Below, in pieces: positions 51,075 through 59,785 of a stretch of DNA of 64,000 nucleotides (the first letter of the stretch is position 1; each line of letters opens with the position of its first letter). The stretch spans positions 1,178,001 to 1,242,000 of the forward strand of contig OY730477.1 of the NCBI GenBank assembly GCA_963422745.1, read 5' to 3'. The notes below the pieces were generated by a model. That model did no database searches, was not told the DNA's origin, and saw nothing but the letters and a program-made list of their open reading frames with translations. The stretch is from G963422745 sp963422745 (GTDB lineage: Bacteria; Actinomycetota; Acidimicrobiia; Acidimicrobiales; Aldehydirespiratoraceae). The position numbers and the translations under genes were made by a program.

Positions 51075-53231
51075 ATGAATCAGCGTTCCGGGTCCGAGCG
51101 CATCGCCAAGTTGGCACTGGCGGTGATCTCGCTGGGCTGGCTCATTGGCGCTTTCGCAGACCCGGCCGTCTTCTTTGAGCCGATCCTGTTCGGGCTCGGT
51201 GTAGGCACGATCATCGCGGCGCTGGCCCTTGGGTTGGTCGTCGCGTACCGAGCTTCGGGGGTCATCAACTTTGGCCATGGTGCCATTGCCACCTACGTCA
51301 CCTATGTCTACCTGTCGTTGGTAGACACCGGCGACTACCCAGTGCCACCGCTTCCGAACCCTTTGGCCCCCTTGGAAGCGATCTTGCAGATTGAGATTCT
51401 CGACCTGCCCACCATGATCTCGATGGGTGACGGTATGGCTAAGGCCCCGGCGGTGGCCTTGGCGTTGTTGACAGCGGCGGGGCTCGGCCTGCTAGCCCAC
51501 TACTGCATCTTTCGCCCACTTCGGTACGCGCCAGTGCTCGCCAAGGTCGTGGCCTCGGTTGGGATCATGCTCTTCTTGCAGGCCGCGGTCGTGCTCCGTT
51601 TCGGTGCTCGCGCCAAGGGTGCCGAGCCCATCTTTCCCGACGGCCCGGTTGACTTTCTGGGAGTCCGGGTTGGTCAAGACCGCTTCTGGCTGCTGGGAAC
51701 GGTAGTGGTGGGCACAGCGGCTCTCGGGGCACTGTTTCACTTCACTCGATTCGGTATCGCCACCAGAGCGTCAGCCGAGAATGAGCGTTTCGCGACGCTG
51801 CTCGGCTTCAACGCCGACTACCAGGCGGGCGTTAGCTGGGTGCTGGCCTCGGTGCTCGCCGGTCTGGTCGGCATTCTGGTGGCTCCGATCACAGGGGTCA
51901 CACCGAGCCTGTTCACCGTGTTGCTCATCTCGTCGCTCGGCGCGGCTCTGCTCGGGAGGATGTCTTCGTTCGTCATAGCCGCCGTGGCCGGAGTAGCTCT
52001 CGGTGTCATTGACCAAGAGCTCTTCCGCCTGGAGTTCGAGTACTCCTGGATCCCCGACATCGGCATTCGGCGGGCTTTGCCGTTCGTGGTTATCGCCCTG
52101 GCCATGGTGATCCGCGGCGAGACCCTGCCTTCACGCGGTGTAGTAGCGACCGAACGCCGCCCCGATGCGTATGCGCCACCTTTGGTGCCGTGGCGTGTCG
52201 GTGCTTACGGCGTGCTGGTCGCCTTGGCTGTTGCGATCACCATCTACGCACCCTTTGAGTTCCGTGCGGGGATGCAGAACTCAATGATCGGGGTGCTCTT
52301 TGCCCTGTCGCTTGTGGTCGTCACAGGGTATGTCGGGCAGATATCGCTGATGCAGATGGCTTTGGCCGGGGTCTCGGCCTTCGCTGTGGGCTCGTTCGGT
52401 ACCGGCGCTGGCTTACCGATGTTGCTGGCCCTACCGCTTGCCGTTGCTTGCGGCGTGGGTTTCGGGCTTGTTGCAGCGCTGCCTTCGCTGCGAACCAGAG
52501 GCGCCAGCCTGGCCATCATCACCTTGGCCAGTGGCCTTGCCATTGAGGAGATCTTCTTTCAGCGCAGCGGCTGGTTCGGCCTTGATCGCAGCACCAAGAT
52601 CTCGGACCCGCCAGCGCTGTTCGGTGTCGAGTTCGGTCCCAGCAGCGGTTTCTTGTTCGGCGATGACAAGATCCCCACGCCAGGGTTCGGCCTGTTTGTT
52701 TTGTTGCTGACGGTCTTTTCTTGTCTGGCGGTGATGCGTTTGCGGCGCTCACGTCTCGGCGAGCAGATGCTTGCCGTGCGTGCCAATGAGCGCGCAGCGG
52801 CCGCGGCCGGGGTAAACGTCGCTGCGGTCAAGCTCAGCGCGTTCGCAATCTCAAGCTTGTTCGCCGGGCTTGGTGGTGCACTCACGGCTTACAAACTCGG
52901 CACCTACGCCCCTGACTCGTTCGGTATCTTCGTTTCCCTTTCGGTGCTTGCCTTCGCCTACCTCGGCGGGATCTCCACGGTGGGGGGCGCTGTCGTGGCG
53001 GGCACCTTGTTCACCGAAGGCGTTGGCATCATCGCCACCAACGAATGGTTCATTGATGTCGGCCCCTACACCGCGTATGTGGCCGGGTTCTTCTTGATCG
53101 GGACCGCTGTCTACAACAACGAGGGCATTGACGGCTTCCAGCGAGAGCAGTTCTACAAGATGGTTGCATGGTGGCGTCGTCGAGCAGTTTCCCGCCGCGA
53201 GCGTCTCTTGATCAAGGCCACCAATGACTGA
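51075..53231 (+). CDS. Fused LivH-LivM ABC permease
   Basis: 718 residues with two permease halves. The first (about 1-330) has the LivH-like LGVGTIIAALALGLVVAYRA and GVINFGHGAIATYVTY. The second (about 365-690) has the LivM-like VVVTGYVGQISLMQMALAGV, SLRTRGASLAIITLA and YLGGISTVGGAVVAG. Normally these are two proteins; fused forms are common in Acidimicrobiia-like genomes. It forms the membrane channel of the importer. ATG 51075 is chosen since upstream open sequence is only the tandem repeat. The ATPase gene follows after 8 bp. Confidence 0.92.
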   Translation: MNQRSGSERIAKLALAVISLGWLIGAFADPAVFFEPILFGLGVGTIIAALALGLVVAYRASGVINFGHGAIATYVTYVYLSLVDTGDYPVPPLPNPLAPLEAILQIEILDLPTMISMGDGMAKAPAVALALLTAAGLGLLAHYCIFRPLRYAPVLAKVVASVGIMLFLQAAVVLRFGARAKGAEPIFPDGPVDFLGVRVGQDRFWLLGTVVVGTAALGALFHFTRFGIATRASAENERFATLLGFNADYQAGVSWVLASVLAGLVGILVAPITGVTPSLFTVLLISSLGAALLGRMSSFVIAAVAGVALGVIDQELFRLEFEYSWIPDIGIRRALPFVVIALAMVIRGETLPSRGVVATERRPDAYAPPLVPWRVGAYGVLVALAVAITIYAPFEFRAGMQNSMIGVLFALSLVVVTGYVGQISLMQMALAGVSAFAVGSFGTGAGLPMLLALPLAVACGVGFGLVAALPSLRTRGASLAIITLASGLAIEEIFFQRSGWFGLDRSTKISDPPALFGVEFGPSSGFLFGDDKIPTPGFGLFVLLLTVFSCLAVMRLRRSRLGEQMLAVRANERAAAAAGVNVAAVKLSAFAISSLFAGLGGALTAYKLGTYAPDSFGIFVSLSVLAFAYLGGISTVGGAVVAGTLFTEGVGIIATNEWFIDVGPYTAYVAGFFLIGTAVYNNEGIDGFQREQFYKMVAWWRRRAVSRRERLLIKATND

Positions 53232-53239
53232 GACAGCAC

Positions 53240-53998
53240 GTGTCTGACCCCGTACTGCGCACCGAGGCGCTGATGGTCCGCTTCGGTGGCCTGGTTGCGC
53301 TGAATGGCGTGACACTTGACTGTGAGCGCGGCCAACTCACAGGACTCATCGGACCCAACGGTGCCGGTAAGACGACGTTCGTGGACGCAGTCACAGGCTA
53401 TTTACCCAACAACTCCGCCGGAAGTGTCCTTGTTGAAGGGGTTGATGTCTTCGGCCGGGCACCTCACCGGCTGGCTCATGACGGCCTAACCCGGACCTGG
53501 CAGACCTTGGAGCTCTTCGACGACATCAGCGTGAGAGCCAACTTGGATGTGGCCAGCGAACGGTTGACCGTCGTTGGCGCGGCGATTGATTTCTTTCGCC
53601 CAAACCGCCGCAACGACAGAGTTGATGAGGTGCTGGACCTGCTCGCCATGTCAGACATCGCTGATCGCCGATCCAGCGAGCTTTCTCAAGGACAGCGCAA
53701 GATGGTGGGGGTGGGCAGGGCGCTGGTGGCATCAACGGCGAAGATCATCTTGCTTGATGAGCCAGCCGCTGGCCTCGACAAAGCCGAAACCGAGTGGTTT
53801 GGTACTCAACTGCGGCATCTTTGTGAGCAGGGACTCACGATGTTGCTCATTGAGCACGACATGGGACTGGTCTTCAACGTCTGCGACCGGATCCATGTGC
53901 TGGTATTCGGAGAGCTCCGCGCCTCAGGCACCCCGCAGCAGATCCGCGGTGATCCCGAAGTCATCGCCGCTTATCTTGGGCACAGGCACCCCAAATGA
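53240..53998 (+). CDS. livG: ABC transporter ATP-binding protein LivG-type
   Basis: 252 residues. Walker A GPNGAGKTT, Q-loop region, signature LSQGQRKMVGVGRAL (with Gln in place of the usual Gly) and Walker B IILLDEPAAGL are followed by the switch histidine in LLIEHDMGLVF. It starts with GTG 8 bp after the permease and is followed after 7 bp by the LivF-type gene, so it belongs to the same operon. With its partner it powers import by the Liv-type system. Confidence 0.92.
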   Translation: MSDPVLRTEALMVRFGGLVALNGVTLDCERGQLTGLIGPNGAGKTTFVDAVTGYLPNNSAGSVLVEGVDVFGRAPHRLAHDGLTRTWQTLELFDDISVRANLDVASERLTVVGAAIDFFRPNRRNDRVDEVLDLLAMSDIADRRSSELSQGQRKMVGVGRALVASTAKIILLDEPAAGLDKAETEWFGTQLRHLCEQGLTMLLIEHDMGLVFNVCDRIHVLVFGELRASGTPQQIRGDPEVIAAYLGHRHPK

Positions 53999-54005
53999 GC
54001 CCAAG

Positions 54006-54728
54006 ATGAGTGAACAGCTTGTCAGCGTCGAGCATCTGAGCGCCGGTTATGGCGGGGTGGCGGTGGTTCGAGACTTGACCCTGTGCGTGGCAGGTGGCGA
54101 GGTTGTGGCGCTGCTCGGGCCGAACGGCGCTGGCAAGACCACAACTCTGATGGCTATTTCGAGCATGGCCGAAATCCTCGACGGCTCGATTGAACTGATG
54201 GGGCACCCTGTCCCGCGCCTGCGCCAAGCGCATCAGGCGGCGCGATCAGGTGTCATCCACGTGCCGGAGAACCGCGGTATCTTTTTCGGGTTGACGGTTC
54301 GAGAGAACCTGATGCTGGCCAAGACAAAAGGCAAGGTGGACCTAGACACAGCTGTCGACTTCTTCCCGCCTCTGGGACCTCTTATGAACCGTGCCGGCGG
54401 GTTATTGAGCGGCGGCGAGCAGCAAATGCTGGCACTTGGTCGCGCTATCGTTGCTGAACCCAAACTGCTAATGGTTGACGAGATGAGTTTGGGACTGGCA
54501 CCAGTTGTCTATGAGCAACTGATGCCAGTGGTTCGCCGGATCGCTGATGACACCAACGCTGGGGTCTTGCTTGTTGAACAACACGTTGATCTAGCCTTGG
54601 AGACCGCGGATCGCGGCTACGTCCTGAGCCACGGCGACCTGGTCATGCAAGGATCCGCGGACGAACTCCTTGCCGAGAGGGCGCTTCTTGATGCCAGCTA
54701 CTTGGGTGTGGATCCATTGTCGCACTGA
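54006..54728 (+). CDS. livF: ABC transporter ATP-binding protein LivF-type
   Basis: 240 residues. Walker A GPNGAGKTT, LivF-type VPENRGIFFGLTVRENL, signature LLSGGEQQMLALGRA, Walker B LLMVDEMSLGLAP and switch histidine in LLVEQHVDLAL. The Walker B glutamate is kept as DE. Last gene of the transporter operon; the convergent SDR ends 40 bp downstream. It pairs with the LivG-type subunit. Confidence 0.92.
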   Translation: MSEQLVSVEHLSAGYGGVAVVRDLTLCVAGGEVVALLGPNGAGKTTTLMAISSMAEILDGSIELMGHPVPRLRQAHQAARSGVIHVPENRGIFFGLTVRENLMLAKTKGKVDLDTAVDFFPPLGPLMNRAGGLLSGGEQQMLALGRAIVAEPKLLMVDEMSLGLAPVVYEQLMPVVRRIADDTNAGVLLVEQHVDLALETADRGYVLSHGDLVMQGSADELLAERALLDASYLGVDPLSH

Positions 54729-54768
54729 GTCCGGTGCAGCGATTGTCGGGTCGCAGCCGATTGCTGAG

Positions 54769-55596
54769 CTATTGGCGGGTCCAGTCCTGCGGGATGTGCA
54801 GTTGGTGGCGGCGCATGGCCTCGAATCGAGGTTCGGCGATCTCAAAGGTGAGTTCGGGATGGCTTAGCAGCCAGAAATCGCCAGCTTCGATCCCGGCGAT
54901 CGCTAGGCGACCCACATCGTCGGGGTGCATGCCCGCTGCCAGGTAATCGGCAACGTCGGGATTGTCGCTGGCGGAAGTGCCAGCGTCGGTTAGCGCTCTG
55001 GCTGAGTTCATCACAAGCCCGGTGGCTACCGGGCCCGGGCACAGAACCGAGACAGTCACCGCGGGGTGGTCTCGTTGCATCTCGATCGCTATCGACTCCA
55101 TCATTCCCACAACCGCGAACTTGGTGCCGCTGTATATCGCCAGGTCCGGATCGCCTACCAGGCCAGACAGCGACGCGGTAGCACTGAGGTGACCACCGCC
55201 CTGGTCAATCAACACAGGCAAGAAAGTGCGGATGCCGTTGATGACGCCGGTGACGTTGACTTCAAACAATAGGTGCCAATCGGCGGTCGTGCAGCCCAAG
55301 ACCGGCTTCGCCAGACCGATTCCGGCGTTGTTGCAAACCAAATCAATGGATCCGAACTCTCTTAGGGCTTCGTCTCGCAAACCGGCGACCTCGGCGAGGT
55401 CTCGCACATCGCATTGCTGGCCGAGCACTTCGTTGCCTTCATCGCGCAAGCCGGTCACGGTGTCGGTGAGTCGAACGCCATCAAGATCCGACAGAATTAA
55501 TCGCATACCACGGTCCGCACAGGCGCGGGCAAGTCCCAGGCCGATCCCGCCAGCCGCCCCGGTGATCAGCGCCACCTTGTTGTTCAGGTCACTCAT
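54769..55596 (-). CDS. Short-chain dehydrogenase/reductase
   Basis: 275 residues. ALITGAAGGIGLGLA binds nucleotide, with DVRD, NNAGIG, catalytic Ser in SATASLSG and YSGTKFAVVGM. It is a classical SDR acting on an unknown alcohol or ketone. Its C-terminal extension (FEIAEPRFEAMRRHQLHIP) is longer than in minimal SDRs. The start and first 18 codons are copied downstream of themselves by the 100-bp repeat at 55543-55760, so decayed extra copies of the start region lie upstream. No Shine-Dalgarno sequence is evident. Confidence 0.9.
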   Translation of the reverse strand: MSDLNNKVALITGAAGGIGLGLARACADRGMRLILSDLDGVRLTDTVTGLRDEGNEVLGQQCDVRDLAEVAGLRDEALREFGSIDLVCNNAGIGLAKPVLGCTTADWHLLFEVNVTGVINGIRTFLPVLIDQGGGHLSATASLSGLVGDPDLAIYSGTKFAVVGMMESIAIEMQRDHPAVTVSVLCPGPVATGLVMNSARALTDAGTSASDNPDVADYLAAGMHPDDVGRLAIAGIEAGDFWLLSHPELTFEIAEPRFEAMRRHQLHIPQDWTRQ

Positions 55597-55760
55597 GACA
55601 ATGAGGTGGGCTCAGCGACACCGGTGCTTTGCGATGAAGTCCGATCCCGCTGGCCGCCCCGGTGATCAGCGCCACCTTGTTGTTCAGGTCACTCATGACA
55701 ATGAGGTGGGCTCAGCGACACCGGTGCTTTGCGATGAAGTCCGATCCCGCTGGCCGCCCC
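55543..55760. repeat. 100-bp repeat containing the SDR start, 2.2 copies
   Basis: GATCCCGCYRGCCGCCCCGG (Y = C or T, R = A or G) starts at 55543, 55643 and 55743. TTGTTGTTCAGGTCACTCAT (start codon plus first codons on the minus strand) occurs at 55577 and 55677. One copy is the real N-terminus of the SDR; the other is a promoter-side duplicate with a start codon but a frame that soon ends. Confidence 0.92.
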
Positions 55761-55814
55761 GGGTTTGCCCATGTTCCAAACAAGTGCTGTTGGGTGAGGG
55801 TCCGCTCACAGCAA

Positions 55815-56294
55815 TCACGCATCGGTAAACGAGGCCAAAGTCGAGCCCACCGACATCAACTCGAGGATCGTGCCGAACGGGTCCCGGCAATACACGACGG
55901 CGGCACCGCTGTCGTCAAGATCGAGTGGATCACCCATCATCAAGCCGCCCAGCTCCACGACCCGGGCCAACGCTGATCCCACGTCGTCTACCTCGATGGC
56001 CAGATGGCGCAGTCCTTGCTCATGTGCCCCGAGCACGAGCGGCGGTGGTTGTGTCTGCTCAGGAGCCAAATACCGCCAAAGCTCCAGGTACGACCCTGAG
56101 CCACGCATCATCACGCCGTCTGCGCAGGATCCACTGAGCCCGACCGCTCGGTCCACGTCTGGGGCGGGAGTTCGCCAGTGGTCACGTTCGATGACTTCCA
56201 TGTTGAGCAGCGCCCCGTAAAAGGCGATGGCCGCATCAAGGTCGTCCACGACAAGGCCGACATGGTGAATTCCCCGGATAGTCAAGTCGGTCAA
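55815..56294 (-). CDS. VOC (glyoxalase/dioxygenase-fold) protein
   Basis: 159 residues. Single VOC unit with IHHVGLVVDDLDAAIAFYGALL, a second half HLAIEVDDVGSALARVVELGG and CRDPFGTILELMS. Metal ligands His (IHHVG), His (LRHLAIEV) and Glu (ILELMS) are in place, so a metalloenzyme (isomerase, lyase or dioxygenase) is likely. The start is taken as TTG 56294, which overlaps the stop of the upstream gene as TTGA, a sign of translational coupling. An open frame continues upstream, but within the next gene. Confidence 0.82.
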   Translation of the reverse strand: MTDLTIRGIHHVGLVVDDLDAAIAFYGALLNMEVIERDHWRTPAPDVDRAVGLSGSCADGVMMRGSGSYLELWRYLAPEQTQPPPLVLGAHEQGLRHLAIEVDDVGSALARVVELGGLMMGDPLDLDDSGAAVVYCRDPFGTILELMSVGSTLASFTDA

Positions 56295-57163
56295 GCCGCC
56301 AGAGGTTCGCGGATCTGCACCAGGTTCCCGCTGGGTTCTCGGACGTATCCGGTCCTGCAGCCGATCCGGTGATCGTATGCTGGGGCAGCTATCTCGGCGA
56401 AGCCTGCGGCCAGGGCGTCGCGCCACGCCGAGGAGACGTCAACGGCTTGGTAGACAATGGTGGAGATGCAAGGCCCGTGGCGCTCCATCAGCGCCTGTTC
56501 AGCATCGTTGGCGGGAGTGGCGAGGATGGTCACGCATTGGCGGCGGTGATAGCTGTGATCCGCGAGATACACGAGACCGTCGTTGCCTGCTCGTGAGTCG
56601 ACGATCACCCGCTGGCCCAATACATCGGTGTACCACTCGACCTGGCTTGTTAGGTCGCGGCAGAGTTGCACGTGGCCCAAAGCCTGGAGCCGCACGTGGC
56701 CAACCGGACGGAACTCAACGTCAGGAGTCTTGAAGCCGTCCACGTATTGCATTATCTCGACCCAGCGCCCTTCGGGATCGATAGCCACGAAACCGTTGTA
56801 GGTGTTGCCGAACTCTTCGTAGGGCATCGCCACAGTGGCACCGTTGCCTAACAGGTGATTGATCGTGTCGCGGGCGTTGGGGACGATCCAGCAGACGTGG
56901 TTGATTCCCGAGCCGTGCTCTGCGAACCAGCGTCGCTCGTATTCGAACTGGTATGGGCCCGCCTCGAGCTGCAATTGAAACGGGCCTCCGCAGGCCAAGA
57001 ACGTGTAGTCGACGCCGCCCTCACCGGTGTGGTGCATGTCCGCAGTCCCCTCCCAGTAGTAGGCGGGGATTGCGTGATACCACCTGAGCCAGTGCCACAT
57101 CGCCTCCCTCGGGTTTTTCTCGTAGATGCATGCATGGTGTAGCTGATAGCTGGGTGTTGTCAT
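56291..57163 (-). CDS. Two-domain VOC protein, extradiol dioxygenase-like
   Basis: 290 residues from ATG 57163, with AGGAG 5-6 nt upstream. Two VOC modules: YQLHHACIYEKNP... with HVCWIVPNARDTINHLL and VEIMQYVD, then VRLQALGHVQLCRDLTSQVEWYTDVLG with STIVYQAVDVSSAWRDAL and LVQIREP. The layout is like type I extradiol ring-cleavage dioxygenases (BphC/HpcB). The first module carries an unusual aromatic segment (EAMWHWLRWYHAIPAYYWE), and the usual His-His-Glu set is only partly evident. Could be a ring-cleavage enzyme for the aromatic genes at 39-43 kb or a dehalogenase/isomerase. Confidence 0.75.
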   Translation of the reverse strand: MTTPSYQLHHACIYEKNPREAMWHWLRWYHAIPAYYWEGTADMHHTGEGGVDYTFLACGGPFQLQLEAGPYQFEYERRWFAEHGSGINHVCWIVPNARDTINHLLGNGATVAMPYEEFGNTYNGFVAIDPEGRWVEIMQYVDGFKTPDVEFRPVGHVRLQALGHVQLCRDLTSQVEWYTDVLGQRVIVDSRAGNDGLVYLADHSYHRRQCVTILATPANDAEQALMERHGPCISTIVYQAVDVSSAWRDALAAGFAEIAAPAYDHRIGCRTGYVREPSGNLVQIREPLAA

Positions 57164-57210
57164 GGGTCTCCTGTCGGTGCGGTTCAGGTCACCGCCGCCA
57201 GTGCTGCGTG

Positions 57211-58251
57211 TCATGTCTGCGTGGGTATCACCACTACCTTGCATTGATCGGTTGGGCTCCGCAGCTCCTCGAATGCCGTTGGCAGCTCATCCAGCGTCAC
57301 GCGGTGGCTGAGCATCGGGCGAGGATCGATCCGCCCAGCTGAGATCATCTCGATCACAAATGCGTTCTCGTCTTTGGTGTATGAGGCACCGAAGCGGATA
57401 GTGGGCTCCTTGAAGTAGGCGTCCACATGGTTGATCGTGTCGGGTGTCATACATACCCCGCCAGCGATTACCTTGCCGAAGCGACGCACCGCCCCGATGG
57501 CCTGGCTGAGCATCCCTGGGAGCCCTACGCATTCGATCACCGCGTCGGGAGGTTGGCCCAGTAGCTGCTTCACTTCGGTGCTCAGGTCTTCGGTGGCCGA
57601 TGCGTGAATGGTATCGGTTGCGCCCAAGTCCCTTCCCAGTTGCAGGCGCTGGCTGACCATCTCGCTGAGGACCACTCTGCGGGCCCCGAAGAATCTTGCC
57701 CAGATAACCGAGGCCAGCCCGATCGGGCCGCCACCGAGTACCAGCACCCTGTCACCTACTCCAAGTTCGGCTTCGCGCACGAGCATCAGCGCGGTTGCAA
57801 GTGGTTCCACCAAGGCGGCGACGGTGAGGCTCACGTTGTCGGGTACGGCCAATAGGTCATTCGTGCGCACACGAAGGAACTCGGCGTAGGCACCGTCGGG
57901 CTGGTCTTCGCCGAGCGCTCCAAAGAATCGGATCTGCTCGCAGCGATGGTTCTGCTCAATCAGGCACCATCCGCAGCTACCGCACGATACCCACGACACG
58001 GCGAACACCCGGTCTCCGATCTTCCAGTCACCGATTGGGTTCGGACCCAGCTTCTCGATCACGCCTGAAGCTTCATGGCCCAGTACACCACCGCGTCGGG
58101 CGATGCCGCCAGGCAGCGTTGCGTGCAAGTCCGAACCGCATATACCACAGCCAGCGACCCGCAGAATCGCCTCACCGGGTCCGGGTTCGGGGTCTGGCAA
58201 ACAAACTATCCGCAGGGGCTTGTCTGGTTCATCAAATACAGCGGCGCGCAC
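57211..58251 (-). CDS. Zinc-dependent alcohol dehydrogenase (MDR family)
   Basis: 346 residues. Catalytic zinc site Cys38 (CGICGSDLH) and GHE (His59-Glu60), structural zinc cysteines in SCGSCGWCLIEQNHRC, and NAD-binding VLVLGGGPIGL. It oxidises a secondary alcohol or polyol-type substrate. GTG 58251 has a good AGGAG 5-6 nt upstream; this Shine-Dalgarno and start segment is present three times in tandem upstream (58237-58398). It follows the VOC gene strand with a 47-bp gap, so co-transcription with the two VOC genes is possible. Confidence 0.92.
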   Translation of the reverse strand: MRAAVFDEPDKPLRIVCLPDPEPGPGEAILRVAGCGICGSDLHATLPGGIARRGGVLGHEASGVIEKLGPNPIGDWKIGDRVFAVSWVSCGSCGWCLIEQNHRCEQIRFFGALGEDQPDGAYAEFLRVRTNDLLAVPDNVSLTVAALVEPLATALMLVREAELGVGDRVLVLGGGPIGLASVIWARFFGARRVVLSEMVSQRLQLGRDLGATDTIHASATEDLSTEVKQLLGQPPDAVIECVGLPGMLSQAIGAVRRFGKVIAGGVCMTPDTINHVDAYFKEPTIRFGASYTKDENAFVIEMISAGRIDPRPMLSHRVTLDELPTAFEELRSPTDQCKVVVIPTQT

Positions 58252-58398
58252 GTGAACTCCTAAGGGATTAGATGATGGGCGTCAGGTCGGATACAGCGGC
58301 GCGCACGTGAACTCCTAACGGTTTAGATGATGGGCGTCAGGTCGGATACAGCGGCGCGCACGTGAACTCCTAAGGGATTAGATGATGGGCGTCAGGTC
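58237..58398. repeat. 55-bp repeat triplicating the Shine-Dalgarno and start codon
   Basis: TACAGCGGCGCGCACGTGAA starts at 58237, 58292 and 58347, with CTCCTAAGGGATTAGATGAT after it. Read on the minus strand each unit is AGGAGTTCAC then GTGCGCGCCGCTGTA, that is Shine-Dalgarno, GTG and the first codons of the dehydrogenase. The upstream two starts read MRAAVSDLTPII-like short peptides before stops (CTAA on the minus strand). Confidence 0.92.
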
Positions 58399-58560
58399 CA
58401 AACCGTGCTGGCTGCTGTGTCTGGGAACGCTGCTGTGTCTGGGAACACCGTACCCTAAGCCGCAAATTTGAGCGGCAAGTATGGGCAGATGAAGACGGGT
58501 CCAGGCAAAGCGGACGGGGTGCAAGCCTGCTCATAGTTTGACCAGTTGAGGAGCAAACAG

Positions 58561-59673
58561 ATGAGGGAAAACATCATCCTTGCCATTCCCGAGCCGGGTG
58601 TGGCGCGCACAGTGAATAGGCCCTACCCAAAGATCATCGCCGGTTATGTGATCGTTGAAGTGGCGATCGCCCCGATCTGCAACGAAGGCCGGATATTTGA
58701 AGATCACCGTTTCGAGTGGCACGACGGCCCGGAGCTCTTGGGTCATGAGGGGGTCGGCACGGTGATCGAGACCGCCGCCGGGTCCCGTTTCGGGCCAGGC
58801 GACCGCGTGATCATGTTCCAAGGCAATAGCTGCCAGGAGTGCTTTGTTTGCACCCAGGGCCTGTCGCCCACCCACTGCCTCAAGATACCTTACGAAGCCC
58901 ACCACGGCGGTATGGCCCCCCAGGATGTAAAGGCAGGGCTTCTCGGCATTCAACTCGCCTGCGGTGCATCCTCGGGCGGGTTCGGCATGGCTCGCTACCG
59001 GATCGCCGCTGAGCACATGACCGTGAAAATACCCGACGAGCTCAGCTTCGAGCACGCTGCGGCGGGAAACTGCACCCTCGGATGTACCTACACAGCCGCC
59101 GAGGAGCTTGAGGTGAGCGCCAACGACGTGGTCCTCGTTGCTGGCGTGGGCTTCATCGGTATGGGCGCAGTGGTAAACGCCCTGTACCGGGGCGCGAAGG
59201 TGATCGTGTTGGGACGAAACCGCTACCGGATGGACCTTTGCCGACGCCTTGGCGTCGAAGCCGTGATCGATCCCAGCGATCCGGACTGGCTGAGTCAGAT
59301 CCATGCGCTGACCGGTGCCCGCCAAGGCGCGGACGCTGCTTTTGAGTGCTCGGGAGCGCCGTATTACCTCGACCGTTGTATGGCTGGAGTGAGGCGCTAC
59401 GGGTCGATCTTCTCGCTTGGTTTCACTGGTACCACAGGATACGAAGTATCGGTCCTCAACGAAATCATGGATCGCCACCTCAGATGGACTGGCGGTCACG
59501 ATGTACGGTTCCGAGACCGTGACGGCCTCTTGAGGATGCTCGGCGATCCCGGCGTTCAGAGCCAGATCGACATCTTGACGACCCATTCGTTTCCGATGTC
59601 GCAGGCTCAGGCCGCATTTTCGGTCGCCCTGACAAAGAAGTGCGGGAAGATCTACCTGCGGCCCGGCGAATAG
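58561..59673 (+). CDS. Zinc-type alcohol dehydrogenase-like protein
   Basis: 370 residues from ATG 58561, with TGAGGAG 8 nt upstream. MDR fold: Cys40 in PICNEGRIF (unusual; most have CGTD or CGSD), GHEGVG (His62), structural-zinc-like CQECFVCTQGLSPTHC, and a nucleotide site in VLVAGVGFIGMGAVV. The CNEG variant means that the Thr/Ser/Asp following the catalytic Cys is absent, so activity or substrate may differ. Divergent from the other dehydrogenase, separated by the repeat region. A long antisense frame over it is a shadow. Confidence 0.85.
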   Translation: MRENIILAIPEPGVARTVNRPYPKIIAGYVIVEVAIAPICNEGRIFEDHRFEWHDGPELLGHEGVGTVIETAAGSRFGPGDRVIMFQGNSCQECFVCTQGLSPTHCLKIPYEAHHGGMAPQDVKAGLLGIQLACGASSGGFGMARYRIAAEHMTVKIPDELSFEHAAAGNCTLGCTYTAAEELEVSANDVVLVAGVGFIGMGAVVNALYRGAKVIVLGRNRYRMDLCRRLGVEAVIDPSDPDWLSQIHALTGARQGADAAFECSGAPYYLDRCMAGVRRYGSIFSLGFTGTTGYEVSVLNEIMDRHLRWTGGHDVRFRDRDGLLRMLGDPGVQSQIDILTTHSFPMSQAQAAFSVALTKKCGKIYLRPGE

Positions 59674-59683
59674 CAAGCCAAGC

Positions 59684-59785
59684 GGGCCTGCTACATCTCG
59701 GCTCTGAGCCCCTCAACAGCTGGCCGCTGCGAGCATCACCGTGTATGCAGGGCCTGCTACATCTCGGCTCTGAGCCCCTCAACGG
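59684..59785. repeat. 66-bp duplication of the Ldh2-family gene end
   Basis: GGGCCTGCTACATCTCGGCT (continuing CTGAGCCCCTCAAC) occurs at 59684 and 59750. The second is the last codons and stop of the Ldh2-family gene on the minus strand (VEGLRAEM). The first lies between the two convergent genes. Confidence 0.88.

Noticed and set aside
58531..59676. 381-codon antisense frame opposite the 58561 dehydrogenase
   Set aside because: The plus strand has a complete MDR enzyme with Shine-Dalgarno sequence and motifs. The antisense frame is a GC-skew shadow without motifs.
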